Positions 54,009 to 62,461 of a stretch of 64,000 nt of DNA are shown here, piece after piece. The notes below the pieces were generated by a model. The model saw only the letters and a program-made list of their open reading frames with translations. It made no database searches and was not told where the DNA came from. Position 1 is the first letter of the stretch; every line of letters starts with the position of its first letter. A program made the translations under genes and the position numbers. This DNA comes from Roseicyclus mahoneyensis (GTDB taxonomy: Bacteria; Pseudomonadota; Alphaproteobacteria; Rhodobacterales; Rhodobacteraceae), in contig NZ_QGGW01000009.1 in the NCBI RefSeq assembly GCF_003148775.1, positions 97,972 through 161,971 on the forward strand. Direction: 5' to 3'.

Positions 54009-54253
54009 TGTGTTACGCGATGCTTGCCCGGATCAATCGCTGGATTTACAGTTCCGTTGTGTGCTACCAGATCCGCAACCTCATTGGAAATACTATTTAG
54101 ATTGCCAAATCGCGCTAAAGTTTAACTATTACATCTAAAAAAGCTTTGACAATCATCGCACGATTTACAAGAGTTGACGAAAGTCGTGGGATCCCGCCGG
54201 GAGTCGGCATGATCTTTTTCGAAATTTCCGAAAATAAGGCAATACGCAAAATC

Positions 54254-54958
54254 ATGATCCATCAGCACATTTTCGCTGCGCCCAAACCCGGCATGACGGA
54301 GAGCGATTTCCAGGACTACTGGATCAATCTTCATGCACCGCGCTATGCGATGAAGATACCTCAGATAGCGAAATACAGGCTGAACCTCCGTCTGTCATGC
54401 AGCGTCGATCCCGCTCCCATCTGGTCTGGATGCGCCGAGATCTGGCTGCGCAATGATGCGGAACAGATTGCGTCGATGCAGACGCCTGAGTTTTTGCAGG
54501 GTGCCAGGCTGGATGAGCCGAATTGGGCCGCCTTCTGGATGACCGCGGTTCTGGATTGCGAGACCGAAACCTTGCTTGACGGCACAGTGCCGGACGGCGC
54601 CGTCAAGCTGATCGTCATGTCCAAGCGCGATCTGGCGCACGACGTGACCGATTACAGGATTCTGCGCAGGGCGGATCTCAAGGAACATGCTGAGAGCGTC
54701 CCCGGCCTGCTGCGCGTCGACATGGCCTCTGCGCGGGACGGGCTCTACGCGGTTGGCGAAGCCCGCTTTGACGAGGTTGCGCATTTTTGGTTCGCATCGG
54801 TCGAAGCAGCAGAGCGCGCTTTCGCGGCGCCCGAGCGTGACGTGATGCTGCCAAGCACTGCCGCGAGGGGTCTCAACCCGGCTCAGGTCTTCCCGATGCT
54901 CGTGCAGCCACACTGGCTCATCGGACCGGAAGAAAGACCGTTGGCGGGGGCGGCCTGA
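54254..54958 (+). CDS. EthD-type dimeric alpha+beta barrel protein
   Basis: About 234 residues. The N-terminal half fits the EthD family (IHQHIFAAPKPGMTESDFQDYWINLHAPRY in outline, with the conserved FxxYW...HAP); the C-terminal half looks like a second, diverged copy. EthD-like proteins assist or catalyse steps in ether, aromatic and polyketide metabolism. The start is uncertain: 54254 begins at the domain, while ATG 54209 has a better ribosome site (GGGAG). First gene of the plus-strand block. Confidence 0.75.
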   Translation: MIHQHIFAAPKPGMTESDFQDYWINLHAPRYAMKIPQIAKYRLNLRLSCSVDPAPIWSGCAEIWLRNDAEQIASMQTPEFLQGARLDEPNWAAFWMTAVLDCETETLLDGTVPDGAVKLIVMSKRDLAHDVTDYRILRRADLKEHAESVPGLLRVDMASARDGLYAVGEARFDEVAHFWFASVEAAERAFAAPERDVMLPSTAARGLNPAQVFPMLVQPHWLIGPEERPLAGAA

Positions 54959-55049
54959 CTCCGTCGCCGCTGGACTAAGTGCAAAAGCGAAAACGTCGCG
55001 CATGTCCTCAACCCAGTGAATGGCAGCGCCGGCCATAGGAGAGCAGTAC

Positions 55050-56588
55050 GTGGACAACGTGGATTTCATCATCGTTGGAGCGGGCGCGGCAGGCTGCGTT
55101 CTGGCCAACAGACTGGTCAGTCTTGGCGGTGCGAGGGTCGCGCTGATCGAGGCGGGTGGGCGCGACGATGCGCCGACGATCCACGCCACCGACATAGGCT
55201 CGATGACATCGATGTGGGGGCCGTGCGATCAGAACTGGGCGTTCCAGACTGTTCCCCAAGCCGGCATGGGCGGACGCCGTGTGGACATCGCGCAAGGGCG
55301 CGGACTGGGCGGTGGAACATCCATCAACGCAATGATGTATGTTCGCGGAAATCCGAAGGATTTCGATCGCTGGGCCCAAATGGGCGCGCGCGGTTGGGCG
55401 TATAAGGACGTCTTGCCCTATTTCATGCGTGGGGAAAGCTACGACGGCGGTGATGACGCCTATCGCGGGCGCTCGGGCGGCCTTCGGGTGATCGACATGG
55501 ACAAGAAGTCCGCGGCGGCGGCGGCCTTCATGGCGGCGACACGCGACCTTGGACACTCTCGCGCGGAGGGCGATTTCAATGGCGCTCAGCACGAGGAAAA
55601 TGCCTTCCTCTACCAATCCACTCGGCTGACCACGTCTGAGCGGTGCAGCACCGCCACGGCATTCCTCGATCCGCTGCGCAACGATCCGCGCTTGATCCTT
55701 GTCACCGACGCACAAGTCTCGCGCATTGTGATCGAGGGTGGCCGGGCGGTGGGCGTCGAGTATGTCACGGGCGGGCGCCGCGAGGAGATCCGAGCGTCGC
55801 GCGAGGTCATCTTGACGGCAGGCGCCTTCCTGTCACCACAGTTGCTGATGCTTTCAGGCATCGGGCCTGCCGATCATCTGCGTGCGCACGGCATCAACGT
55901 CGTGTCGGATCTGCCGGGCGTTGGTCAGAACCTGCACGATCATCTGCTTCTGCCCGTCTGCTATCGCGCTTCACTGGTGCTGGACGCGCCACAACTCTTG
56001 TCGGAGGCGGGGATATTTCTTTACACCGGCGTGTCCGACCGATCGACCAGTTCGCCTGATCTTCAGTTCTTCTTCGGACCCATACAGTTTGCCGATCCGC
56101 AATATGTCGACGGCGGGCCCGGCTTCACCTTGGTACCGATCCTTGCCCAGCCCCGCAGTCGTGGCACCGTGCGGCTGGCGTCGGCGGACCCGATGCAAAA
56201 GCCGGTGGTCGACCCGGCTTACCTCACCGATCCCCGCGATGTGGAGGTGTTGTTGCGCGGTCTGCGGATCGCCCGCGATCTGGCAGCGGACAAGGCATTT
56301 GACGGCATGCGCGACAAGGAACTTGCTCCGGGTTCGGACGCCACGAGCGAGGAGTCGCTGGTGGCCTATATCCGGGCTTCGGCGTCGACGGTGTGGCACC
56401 CGGTGGGCACCTGCCGCATGGGCGACCCGACAGACGCGACGACGGTGCTGGACTCAGCTTTGCGCGTGCGCGGCGTCTCGGGCCTGCGCGTGGCAGATGC
56501 ATCGGCCATGCCGATGATCACTTCAGGCAACACCAATGCAGCCGCCATCATGATCGGCGACAAGGCGGCCGTCCACATACTCGCATGA
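55050..56588 (+). CDS. GMC family flavin oxidoreductase (first)
   Basis: 512-residue glucose-methanol-choline family enzyme. The FAD-binding Rossmann motif DFIIVGAGAAGCVLANRL is at the N-terminus, the GGTSINAMMYVRG loop near residue 90, the second signature GAFLSPQLLMLSGIGP near 257 and the catalytic His in WHPVGTCRMG. GTG at 55050 is preferred, with GGAG 9 bases upstream and the Rossmann strand right after. Oxidises an alcohol or hemiacetal; substrate unknown. 29 bases before a second GMC gene. Confidence 0.9.
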   Translation: MDNVDFIIVGAGAAGCVLANRLVSLGGARVALIEAGGRDDAPTIHATDIGSMTSMWGPCDQNWAFQTVPQAGMGGRRVDIAQGRGLGGGTSINAMMYVRGNPKDFDRWAQMGARGWAYKDVLPYFMRGESYDGGDDAYRGRSGGLRVIDMDKKSAAAAAFMAATRDLGHSRAEGDFNGAQHEENAFLYQSTRLTTSERCSTATAFLDPLRNDPRLILVTDAQVSRIVIEGGRAVGVEYVTGGRREEIRASREVILTAGAFLSPQLLMLSGIGPADHLRAHGINVVSDLPGVGQNLHDHLLLPVCYRASLVLDAPQLLSEAGIFLYTGVSDRSTSSPDLQFFFGPIQFADPQYVDGGPGFTLVPILAQPRSRGTVRLASADPMQKPVVDPAYLTDPRDVEVLLRGLRIARDLAADKAFDGMRDKELAPGSDATSEESLVAYIRASASTVWHPVGTCRMGDPTDATTVLDSALRVRGVSGLRVADASAMPMITSGNTNAAAIMIGDKAAVHILA

Positions 56589-56617
56589 TCACCGCGACAA
56601 GTTTTCAAAAGGCTGGA

Positions 56618-58201
56618 ATGACCATGAATACATTTGACTACATTATCGTTGGTGGCGGCACTGCCGGCTGCGTTCTTGCGAACCGGCTGACGGCCGACCC
56701 CTCAGTTTCCGTGCTCGTGATCGAGGCCGGCGGCGACGCGATCACCGACGCCGTCGAAAGCCCATCGCGCTGGAATGAGCTACTTCTGACTGACCTCGAC
56801 TGGGCCTACATGGGCGTGCCTCAGCCTGGCCTGAACGGACGGCAGGTCTATTCCGCCTCGGGTCACGGCATCGGCGGCACATCGAATATCTATCACATGA
56901 TCCACACCCGAGGCCGTCGCGAGGATTACGACAGTTGGGCCGCGCAAGGCGTGGAGGGCTGGTCCTACGATGACGTTCTTCCCTACCTGCAGCGCCTTGA
57001 AAACCAGCATGACGATACCAACCCGACCGGCGGAAAGGGCGGCCCGATCAACGTCACGAATGCGGGCGACCTCGGGAACCCGGTCTCGCGCGGCTTTATC
57101 GAGGCCTGCACCGAGTTGGGCTACCAGGAAGTTGCCGATTTCAACGTCGATAACGAAGGGGCCGGCTGGCACCATGTCGACGTCGTCGATGGCAAAAGGT
57201 CCGGCGTCTATGCCGGATACTTCGAGCCGATCCGGGAACGTCCGAACCTCACGGTCGTCTGCCGTGCCATGGCATCGCGTATCGTGCTGGACGGCAAGCG
57301 TGCGACCGGGGTCGAATATATCAAGGATGGCATTGCCGTGACGGCCTTGGCCGAACGGGAGGTTCTCGTCACGTCAGGGACGATCCAGACCCCCAAGCTC
57401 TTGATGCTCTCGGGGATAGGCCCCGAGGAGCATCTGTCGTCGCTGGGTATCGAGTTAAAGCACGCCCTTCCGGGTGTTGGCCAAAACCTGCAGGATCATC
57501 CGCTCGTGATCGGTCCGATCGGGTACCTGGCGGAACCCGCCGATCCGCCGCGTGGAAATGTCACCGAGGTGGCGCTGTTTTGCAAAAGCGACGAAAGCCA
57601 ACCGGTTCCGGATCTCGAGATCTGTCTGGTGCACCGCGCACCATTTGGTCCGAAGTTTTTCGAAAGCGTGATCCAGCGCGTCCAGACGGGCCAGCCGGTC
57701 GGCAACGCCACCGAGCTTGTGGATCCGCATGTCGTGTTGATGCTGCCGGGTCTGGTGCGTCCGGTTTCGCGGGGCGCGATCACGCTCAAGGACGCGGATC
57801 CCGCATCCTACCCGAATGTGGATTGCAATTACTTCGGAGACGAGACCGATCTGGAGCGCACGGTCGACATGATCGAAATCTCGCGCAGGATCTTCGCCAC
57901 CAAGACTTTTGCCGAGGGCTTTGGCCTCAACGAGCTTTCTCCGGGACCCGAAGTCACGACCCGCGACGCGCTGCGGTCATGGGTCATCGAGAACGTGGGT
58001 TCGTATTACCACTTCGTTGGAACATCGAAGATGGGAGCGGATCCGCTTTCAGTGGTTGATGCCCGGCTCAAGGTGCACGGGATCGAGGGTCTGCGGGTTT
58101 GCGATGCATCCGTGATGCCGACGATCGTATCGGCAAACACGCACACGACCACGGTCATGATCGCAGAGCGTGCGGCAGACTTCATCCTGGGACGCGGCTG
58201 A
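56618..58201 (+). CDS. GMC family flavin oxidoreductase (second)
   Basis: About 527 residues with the N-terminal DYIIVGGGTAGCVLANRL, GTSNIYHMIHTRG loop, the second GMC signature GTIQTPKLLMLSGIGP and the active-site YHFVGTSKMG. This keeps the His but differs from the usual WHPVGTCRMG of its neighbour. The two copies are clearly diverged, so they likely act on different substrates or form a hetero-pair. ATG 56618 has AAGG 5 bases upstream; ATG 56624 is an alternative. Followed by two small Nif11-like genes. Confidence 0.9.
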   Translation: MTMNTFDYIIVGGGTAGCVLANRLTADPSVSVLVIEAGGDAITDAVESPSRWNELLLTDLDWAYMGVPQPGLNGRQVYSASGHGIGGTSNIYHMIHTRGRREDYDSWAAQGVEGWSYDDVLPYLQRLENQHDDTNPTGGKGGPINVTNAGDLGNPVSRGFIEACTELGYQEVADFNVDNEGAGWHHVDVVDGKRSGVYAGYFEPIRERPNLTVVCRAMASRIVLDGKRATGVEYIKDGIAVTALAEREVLVTSGTIQTPKLLMLSGIGPEEHLSSLGIELKHALPGVGQNLQDHPLVIGPIGYLAEPADPPRGNVTEVALFCKSDESQPVPDLEICLVHRAPFGPKFFESVIQRVQTGQPVGNATELVDPHVVLMLPGLVRPVSRGAITLKDADPASYPNVDCNYFGDETDLERTVDMIEISRRIFATKTFAEGFGLNELSPGPEVTTRDALRSWVIENVGSYYHFVGTSKMGADPLSVVDARLKVHGIEGLRVCDASVMPTIVSANTHTTTVMIAERAADFILGRG

Positions 58202-58243
58202 TGGAAATTTGGTCCGGACGACGGGCAGAAGGGGGCACTTGCA

Positions 58244-58576
58244 ATGTCAGAAATTGAACTCGGTCGTTTCTTCGAGGCGTGCGCAGGCTCCGAAACGATG
58301 ATGGCCCGATACGAGGCCATGCCGCTTCCGGACCTGATCTTTGCCGCGCGGTGTTCAGGTTTCGACATCCGCGGCCAGGATTTCGGCAAGCTTGTTGGCG
58401 GCATGGAAGTCTGGCGCATCACTGTTGCCGACGGCGAGGATATCGCCGCGGCCAGTAAGCTTTGGCGCCACATGTGGGGGCGTTCGCACCTTGCTTATGT
58501 GGTGAAGGAACTTTGGGGCGGTATGGATCCCGAGGCACGCACAGCGCTTGTGACAGGGAACGGCAGCAATGGGTAA
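58244..58576 (+). CDS. Nif11-like peptide 1, possible RiPP precursor
   Basis: 110 residues. Residues 1-50 match the Nif11/NHLP leader pattern: a short helix ELGRFFEACAGS, then MARYEAMPLPDLIFAARCSGFDI and a closing DFGKL. A Gly-Gly pair at 52-53 follows, where such leaders are often cut. The remaining ~57 residues hold LWRHMWGRSHLAYVV (73-87), which recurs in the next gene. The ATG has GGGGG about 9 bases upstream. No lanthipeptide synthetase, radical SAM enzyme or peptidase-type exporter is in the window, so precursor function is a hypothesis. Confidence 0.7.
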   Translation: MSEIELGRFFEACAGSETMMARYEAMPLPDLIFAARCSGFDIRGQDFGKLVGGMEVWRITVADGEDIAAASKLWRHMWGRSHLAYVVKELWGGMDPEARTALVTGNGSNG

Positions 58577-58877
58577 TTCCGACGTCCTCCGGTTCCTGAG
58601 CGAACTCGGCCACAACCCTGCCCTTCTGGCAGAGTATGCCACGGCACAAAAAGAAACCGTGCTCGCTCTTGCCGCGCGGCAAGGCTACGGCTTTGACGAA
58701 GCCGAATTCAACGCGACGATTTGGGAAGCCGAAGCCGCCCTCGCGGCGCTGATCGGCGAGCCCTTCGATTTTTCATGCTCCCTGTGGGAAATCATGTGGG
58801 GCAAATCCTACCTCGAGTTTCTTGCCCTGACCGTCGCGCCCTTGGCTCTCGGTGCGAAACTTTCCGAGAAAGCCTAA
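58569..58877 (+). CDS. Nif11-like peptide 2, possible RiPP precursor
   Basis: 102 residues. The N-terminal ~50 residues fit the Nif11 leader pattern even better (VLRFLSELGHNPALLAEY, then LALAARQGYGFDEAEF). The C-terminal part carries LWEIMWGKSYLEFL (72-85), matching the LWxxMWGxSxL motif of peptide 1. No Gly-Gly is seen at the equivalent place (LIGEP instead). It overlaps the first peptide gene by 8 bases, so the two are co-translated and may form a pair. Confidence 0.7.
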   Translation: MGNSDVLRFLSELGHNPALLAEYATAQKETVLALAARQGYGFDEAEFNATIWEAEAALAALIGEPFDFSCSLWEIMWGKSYLEFLALTVAPLALGAKLSEKA

Positions 58878-59008
58878 CCGGTGCGCACAAGCTCCCACAT
58901 CTCAAGGCGGGCGGGCCGTTCCCGTGGGTCGAACAATCCCCCCGCTGCAAGGCGGCACCATCACCATGTCACCCCGCGGATCGCGGGCGGAACCAAGAGG
59001 ATCACGCT

Positions 59009-59647
59009 GTGAAAAGCATTTCCAAGGAACGGGTCGGCGCTCTGTCTGATGGCGTCATCGCCATCGCGGTGACGATCCTTGTGCTTGAGCTGAAGGTCCC
59101 GGAGGATCATTCATTGTCGAGAGACGATGTGGAGCACTGGGTACTGCTATTTCTGGGATGGGTGGTGAGCTTCATCATGATTGCGGTCATGTGGCTCGAG
59201 AACCACCGCCAGCTTGTCCTTGCGTCGGTCTGGACCATGCCACTGATGATCGTGACCTTTGCGCAGCTTGGACTGATCTCGTTGATACCCTTTGGCTCCA
59301 ACCTCATCATGGACCAGCCCGACAGCCTGGCATCTGCCATTACCTTCAACGTCATCATGTTCGCCAACGGGCTTTGCGCCGGGGCCGGGGGTCTGGTGCT
59401 TGCGCGCGACTTGCGCATGCAAGACGAACCGGAGGTTGCTGCCACATTGGTTCGGCGTTCGCTGCTTCAGGTGCTGGTTTATGCATCGATTGCTGTGATC
59501 GGCCTGCTCGGCGCCATATTGCATCACCCGTTCCTCGGCGTGATCCTTTGGTTGTCCATGCCTCTGGTCGCGTGGTTCTGGTTGAGCGGTGCAGAAAAAT
59601 CCGCGTCGTCACGCGCCCATGGTCGCACAGCAAAGGGAAATTCCTGA
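59009..59647 (+). CDS. TMEM175 family potassium channel-like membrane protein
   Basis: 212 residues with six hydrophobic segments. The first helix carries ERVGALSDGVIAIAVTILVLEL, matching the R/FSD pore helix of TMEM175 (DUF1211). Bacterial members form K+ channels as tetramers. The start is GTG at 59009 with AGGA upstream and gives the first helix directly. The stop overlaps the next gene (TGATG). Confidence 0.88.
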   Translation: MKSISKERVGALSDGVIAIAVTILVLELKVPEDHSLSRDDVEHWVLLFLGWVVSFIMIAVMWLENHRQLVLASVWTMPLMIVTFAQLGLISLIPFGSNLIMDQPDSLASAITFNVIMFANGLCAGAGGLVLARDLRMQDEPEVAATLVRRSLLQVLVYASIAVIGLLGAILHHPFLGVILWLSMPLVAWFWLSGAEKSASSRAHGRTAKGNS

Positions 59648-59961
59648 TGAAAACCAAAGCCAAAACATCCGGAGGCAATTCCTTCCGCAACCGCGCCACC
59701 CGACTGCTGCGAAATCCCCGGTTCGAGATGGGGCTCGGGATCGCCGTGTTCGTTATCGGAATGGCTGAGTTGATCGAAGAGACATTCGTCATCCTTTTCC
59801 CGTCACCCGATGTGCATCACGCGCTGCTGCTTTTCGGTGCGGTGACGGCTCTGCGCGGCCTCGTGGACGTGGTCGAAGGGATGGAACAGGTCGCCGAGGG
59901 CGAGCTGCATTCGGCACATTCCAAGAAGGACGGCTTGCCCGAAACCGAAGGCGAGATCTGA
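59647..59961 (+). CDS. Small membrane protein, unknown
   Basis: 104 residues: a basic N-terminus (KTKAKTSGGNSFRNRATRLLRN), two hydrophobic segments (~32-55 and ~58-75) and an acidic, His-containing tail. No family recognised. Coupled to the TMEM175-like gene, so it may be an accessory subunit of the channel. Confidence 0.7.
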   Translation: MKTKAKTSGGNSFRNRATRLLRNPRFEMGLGIAVFVIGMAELIEETFVILFPSPDVHHALLLFGAVTALRGLVDVVEGMEQVAEGELHSAHSKKDGLPETEGEI

Positions 59962-60031
59962 TCTATGGGCGCGGGACCAAGACCGGTCCGCGCAAAGAAG
60001 GATGGCATGAACGCTAATTTCTCTGGGGGTT

Positions 60032-62344
60032 TTGACATTGCCGAAGCTGGAAACATTGGCCGACGCGGACCGGCTGTTTCGCGACTGGTGTGAGACGTGC
60101 TCCGGCAACCTCGATCAGCGCGCCATCATGGTGTTGCGCGACCTTCTCTTGCAAGGCGGCACGTCGGTGTCTGTGTCGGAACTCCGGATGGCCTTCGGTA
60201 ACCCCGTCCGCCCAGAGGAAATCTCGCTCAAGGCGTTCCGAGACCGCGCCGTCGCTCTTTTTGGTGACGCTTCGCTGCGACGGGGTCATGCCTTTCACTA
60301 CCTCGCCGATGGCGCAGACATGGTCGCAACTGATCTGCTGACACGGCGGCTTGCACTTCTTGGCGTCCCCGATGCCGAAACCTTGGTCTCTGAACTGGAT
60401 CGCAATGGCGACACTGTCGTCGATCTCTCCGACATCGAGCATGTTTTTGGCACCGGAGGCGTCGTTCCATCCGGGTACCGTGCAACCAGCGTCGCGCCGC
60501 ATCGCCTTGGGGCGGCCGTGTCGGCAGATGCGTCCGACATGCCCGCCGTGGCGCGCGCTGTGTCGGATAGGCCGCTTGCTTTGGGCAGGGATGCCCGCGC
60601 TGGTTTCCGCCCGATTTCTCCGCTGCAACTGCAGACCGGCTTTTTCAGGCTTCTGCAGGGTGCCGCCTATCGTAGCTTCCGCGACAACTACTCGGCCAAT
60701 TCCGAAACCCATCTTCGCGCGCGCGACCTGCCGTATACGATCCGCGATTTCCGGGTGTTCGCCGAAGCTCTGGTCGAGTTGTACCTCGCACTCGGACTTG
60801 TCCAGGGCGACAAGGCACGCGCCGAATTCCAGCTGCTGGTCGACGACATCAACGCGGCATGTTCCGATCTCGACCATCGGATCACACATTGGCGCGACGT
60901 GACCCTCACCCCTCAGATGGCTGCCGCAGAGCGCGCGATCGCAGCTTTCCGCGCCGAAGAAATCGATGAGCGTCGCCATCTCGCGGAAGCTCTCGAAATG
61001 GCGCTGGTGATGCAACAGCATGGCATTCCCCCCGACGAGATGCGGACGGAACTGCTGACCCAGCATGAACTCAACCGCTTGCGGCATCTGGAACTCGCAA
61101 CGGAGGACGGGCATCACCCCTCGGCCGGAGTGAACGGCGATACGGCAGCCTGGCTTGAAAGCTGGCAGCCCATCATCGTGGATGCCGACGGCCCGCGTCT
61201 TGACGGGTCGATCATGCCCGTCCGCTTCTGGTACGAGAGCTTCATGCCACGATTGCTGCGCTGCGCTTCGGTGCGACGTGACGCCGACGTAGACGCCCTT
61301 GAGGCGGAGGACGCCCTGTCGCTTGCCGCCTGGCACGCCGAAACGGCAGCGCGCGGCGAATTTGACAGGTATGCCACCGATATCCGCGATGGCTTTGCGC
61401 AATGCACTCCAAAGGTTCAGCAGGCCCTGAAACAAGCATGGCAGCTCACCGGTCCGTACCTCACGGGCGTTCAGAAACGGCGCGAGCGCGAGGAGTTCGG
61501 GCGCGAGACAGGTGCGCTCTCCCAGTATGTCGCGTTCATCGACAGCTACCTTGGTCGGGCGGATGTCGAGGCTGCCGACATGCGGCTGAGCTTCCCCTAT
61601 TATATCGGCCCGGCGGTCTGGGCCTTCCTGCATTCCAGCGCGGAGTTGATCGAAGCGATGGCGCCAGCGCAAAAGTCGCAGGCGATCGCAGCTTTCAAGA
61701 CCTTCTTCCGGGCCTTCGCAACAATGTACCCCTGCCCGTATTGCCGATATCACCTGAACCGTTTCGTTGTCCGCAATGGCGAGACCCAATTCTACCCGGT
61801 GGAATTCCTGCTTCTGGGCCAAAAGCCGGACAAGGCGATCTTCGACATTTCGCTCGATGACCGGCTCGACACGATTTCCGCCGATACGCCGGGATCTCTG
61901 CGGCTGTTCGTGTGGAAACTTCACAATGCGGTTTCGTCGTCGATCGCCCGCACCGAAGCATGGTACCATGCGATGTCGAACCCGCTTTACACGAGCCGCC
62001 ACTGGCCAGATCTGTCAGAGGAACTCGCCCATGCCCGGGCACTCGGTCAAACCGAGATCTCGGTAGACCGGGTGGACGCGATCTTCGACGTCACGAAAGC
62101 CGCGGCGCATCTTGCAACTGTGCGCGACGAGATCCTTGAAGCTGTATCGGCAGGCGACAATGCGGCCTTGCCACAGCTCGTCGACCGCGCCGGGCCCCTC
62201 ATCAGCACGTTGGAGGAGGCGATCACCACCTCGCAATACCTTCATCGCAGCTATCTTGTAGATGAGGCATCCGGATATGACGGCGAGCCGTTGAACCCCG
62301 CCAACGAAGATTTTGCGCGCGGCGGCCTGTTCATCGAACGGTGA
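60032..62344 (+). CDS. EF-hand protein with ERV/ALR-like sulfhydryl oxidase domain
   Basis: 770 residues. The N-terminal ~140 form a calmodulin-like region with a canonical EF-hand loop at Asp123-Asp134 (DRNGDTVVDLSD: D, N, D, V, D, D at the ligand positions). A long helical middle follows (~190-530). Residues ~540-625 resemble the ERV/ALR FAD-thiol-oxidase fold: IGPAVWAFLHSSAEL, FFRAFATMYPCPYCRYHLNRF with the Cys568-Cys571 pair, then a WKLHNAV segment like the FAD-binding NxVN motif. No signal peptide. The start is TTG, either 60032 or 60038. The combination is one I do not recognise; function unknown. Confidence 0.75.
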   Translation: MTLPKLETLADADRLFRDWCETCSGNLDQRAIMVLRDLLLQGGTSVSVSELRMAFGNPVRPEEISLKAFRDRAVALFGDASLRRGHAFHYLADGADMVATDLLTRRLALLGVPDAETLVSELDRNGDTVVDLSDIEHVFGTGGVVPSGYRATSVAPHRLGAAVSADASDMPAVARAVSDRPLALGRDARAGFRPISPLQLQTGFFRLLQGAAYRSFRDNYSANSETHLRARDLPYTIRDFRVFAEALVELYLALGLVQGDKARAEFQLLVDDINAACSDLDHRITHWRDVTLTPQMAAAERAIAAFRAEEIDERRHLAEALEMALVMQQHGIPPDEMRTELLTQHELNRLRHLELATEDGHHPSAGVNGDTAAWLESWQPIIVDADGPRLDGSIMPVRFWYESFMPRLLRCASVRRDADVDALEAEDALSLAAWHAETAARGEFDRYATDIRDGFAQCTPKVQQALKQAWQLTGPYLTGVQKRREREEFGRETGALSQYVAFIDSYLGRADVEAADMRLSFPYYIGPAVWAFLHSSAELIEAMAPAQKSQAIAAFKTFFRAFATMYPCPYCRYHLNRFVVRNGETQFYPVEFLLLGQKPDKAIFDISLDDRLDTISADTPGSLRLFVWKLHNAVSSSIARTEAWYHAMSNPLYTSRHWPDLSEELAHARALGQTEISVDRVDAIFDVTKAAAHLATVRDEILEAVSAGDNAALPQLVDRAGPLISTLEEAITTSQYLHRSYLVDEASGYDGEPLNPANEDFARGGLFIER

Positions 62345-62461
62345 ACGGGCCGCCCACGGGAAGCCAAGGGGCAAAGCTGGCGCGCAGACCGGCACAGGCA
62401 CAATCGCGGCGGCAATGTCGGTGTGACGATCTTGCCACCGCGGGAGGGTCTGAAGTCACGG

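Larger units (their letters stand above)
53912..54253. other. AT-rich divergent promoter region
   Basis: About 340 bases between the divergent MetX-like and EthD-like genes, clearly richer in A+T than the rest of the window. It contains a promoter-like pair for the minus block and an inverted repeat, both listed separately. Short frames here look spurious; one in-frame extension of the EthD gene begins within it. Confidence 0.6.

Noticed and set aside
54146..54174. TTGACA at 54146 as a promoter for the EthD gene
   Set aside because: The sequence at the -10 position (AAGAGT) does not resemble a -10 box.
58973..58987. CCCGCG-GAT-CGCGGG hairpin before the TMEM175 gene
   Set aside because: Only six pairs with a three-base loop and no T-run; expected by chance at this GC content.
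60014..62002. 662-codon minus-strand frame over the EF-hand/ERV gene
   Set aside because: Antisense shadow; the plus frame has clear EF-hand and CxxC motifs.
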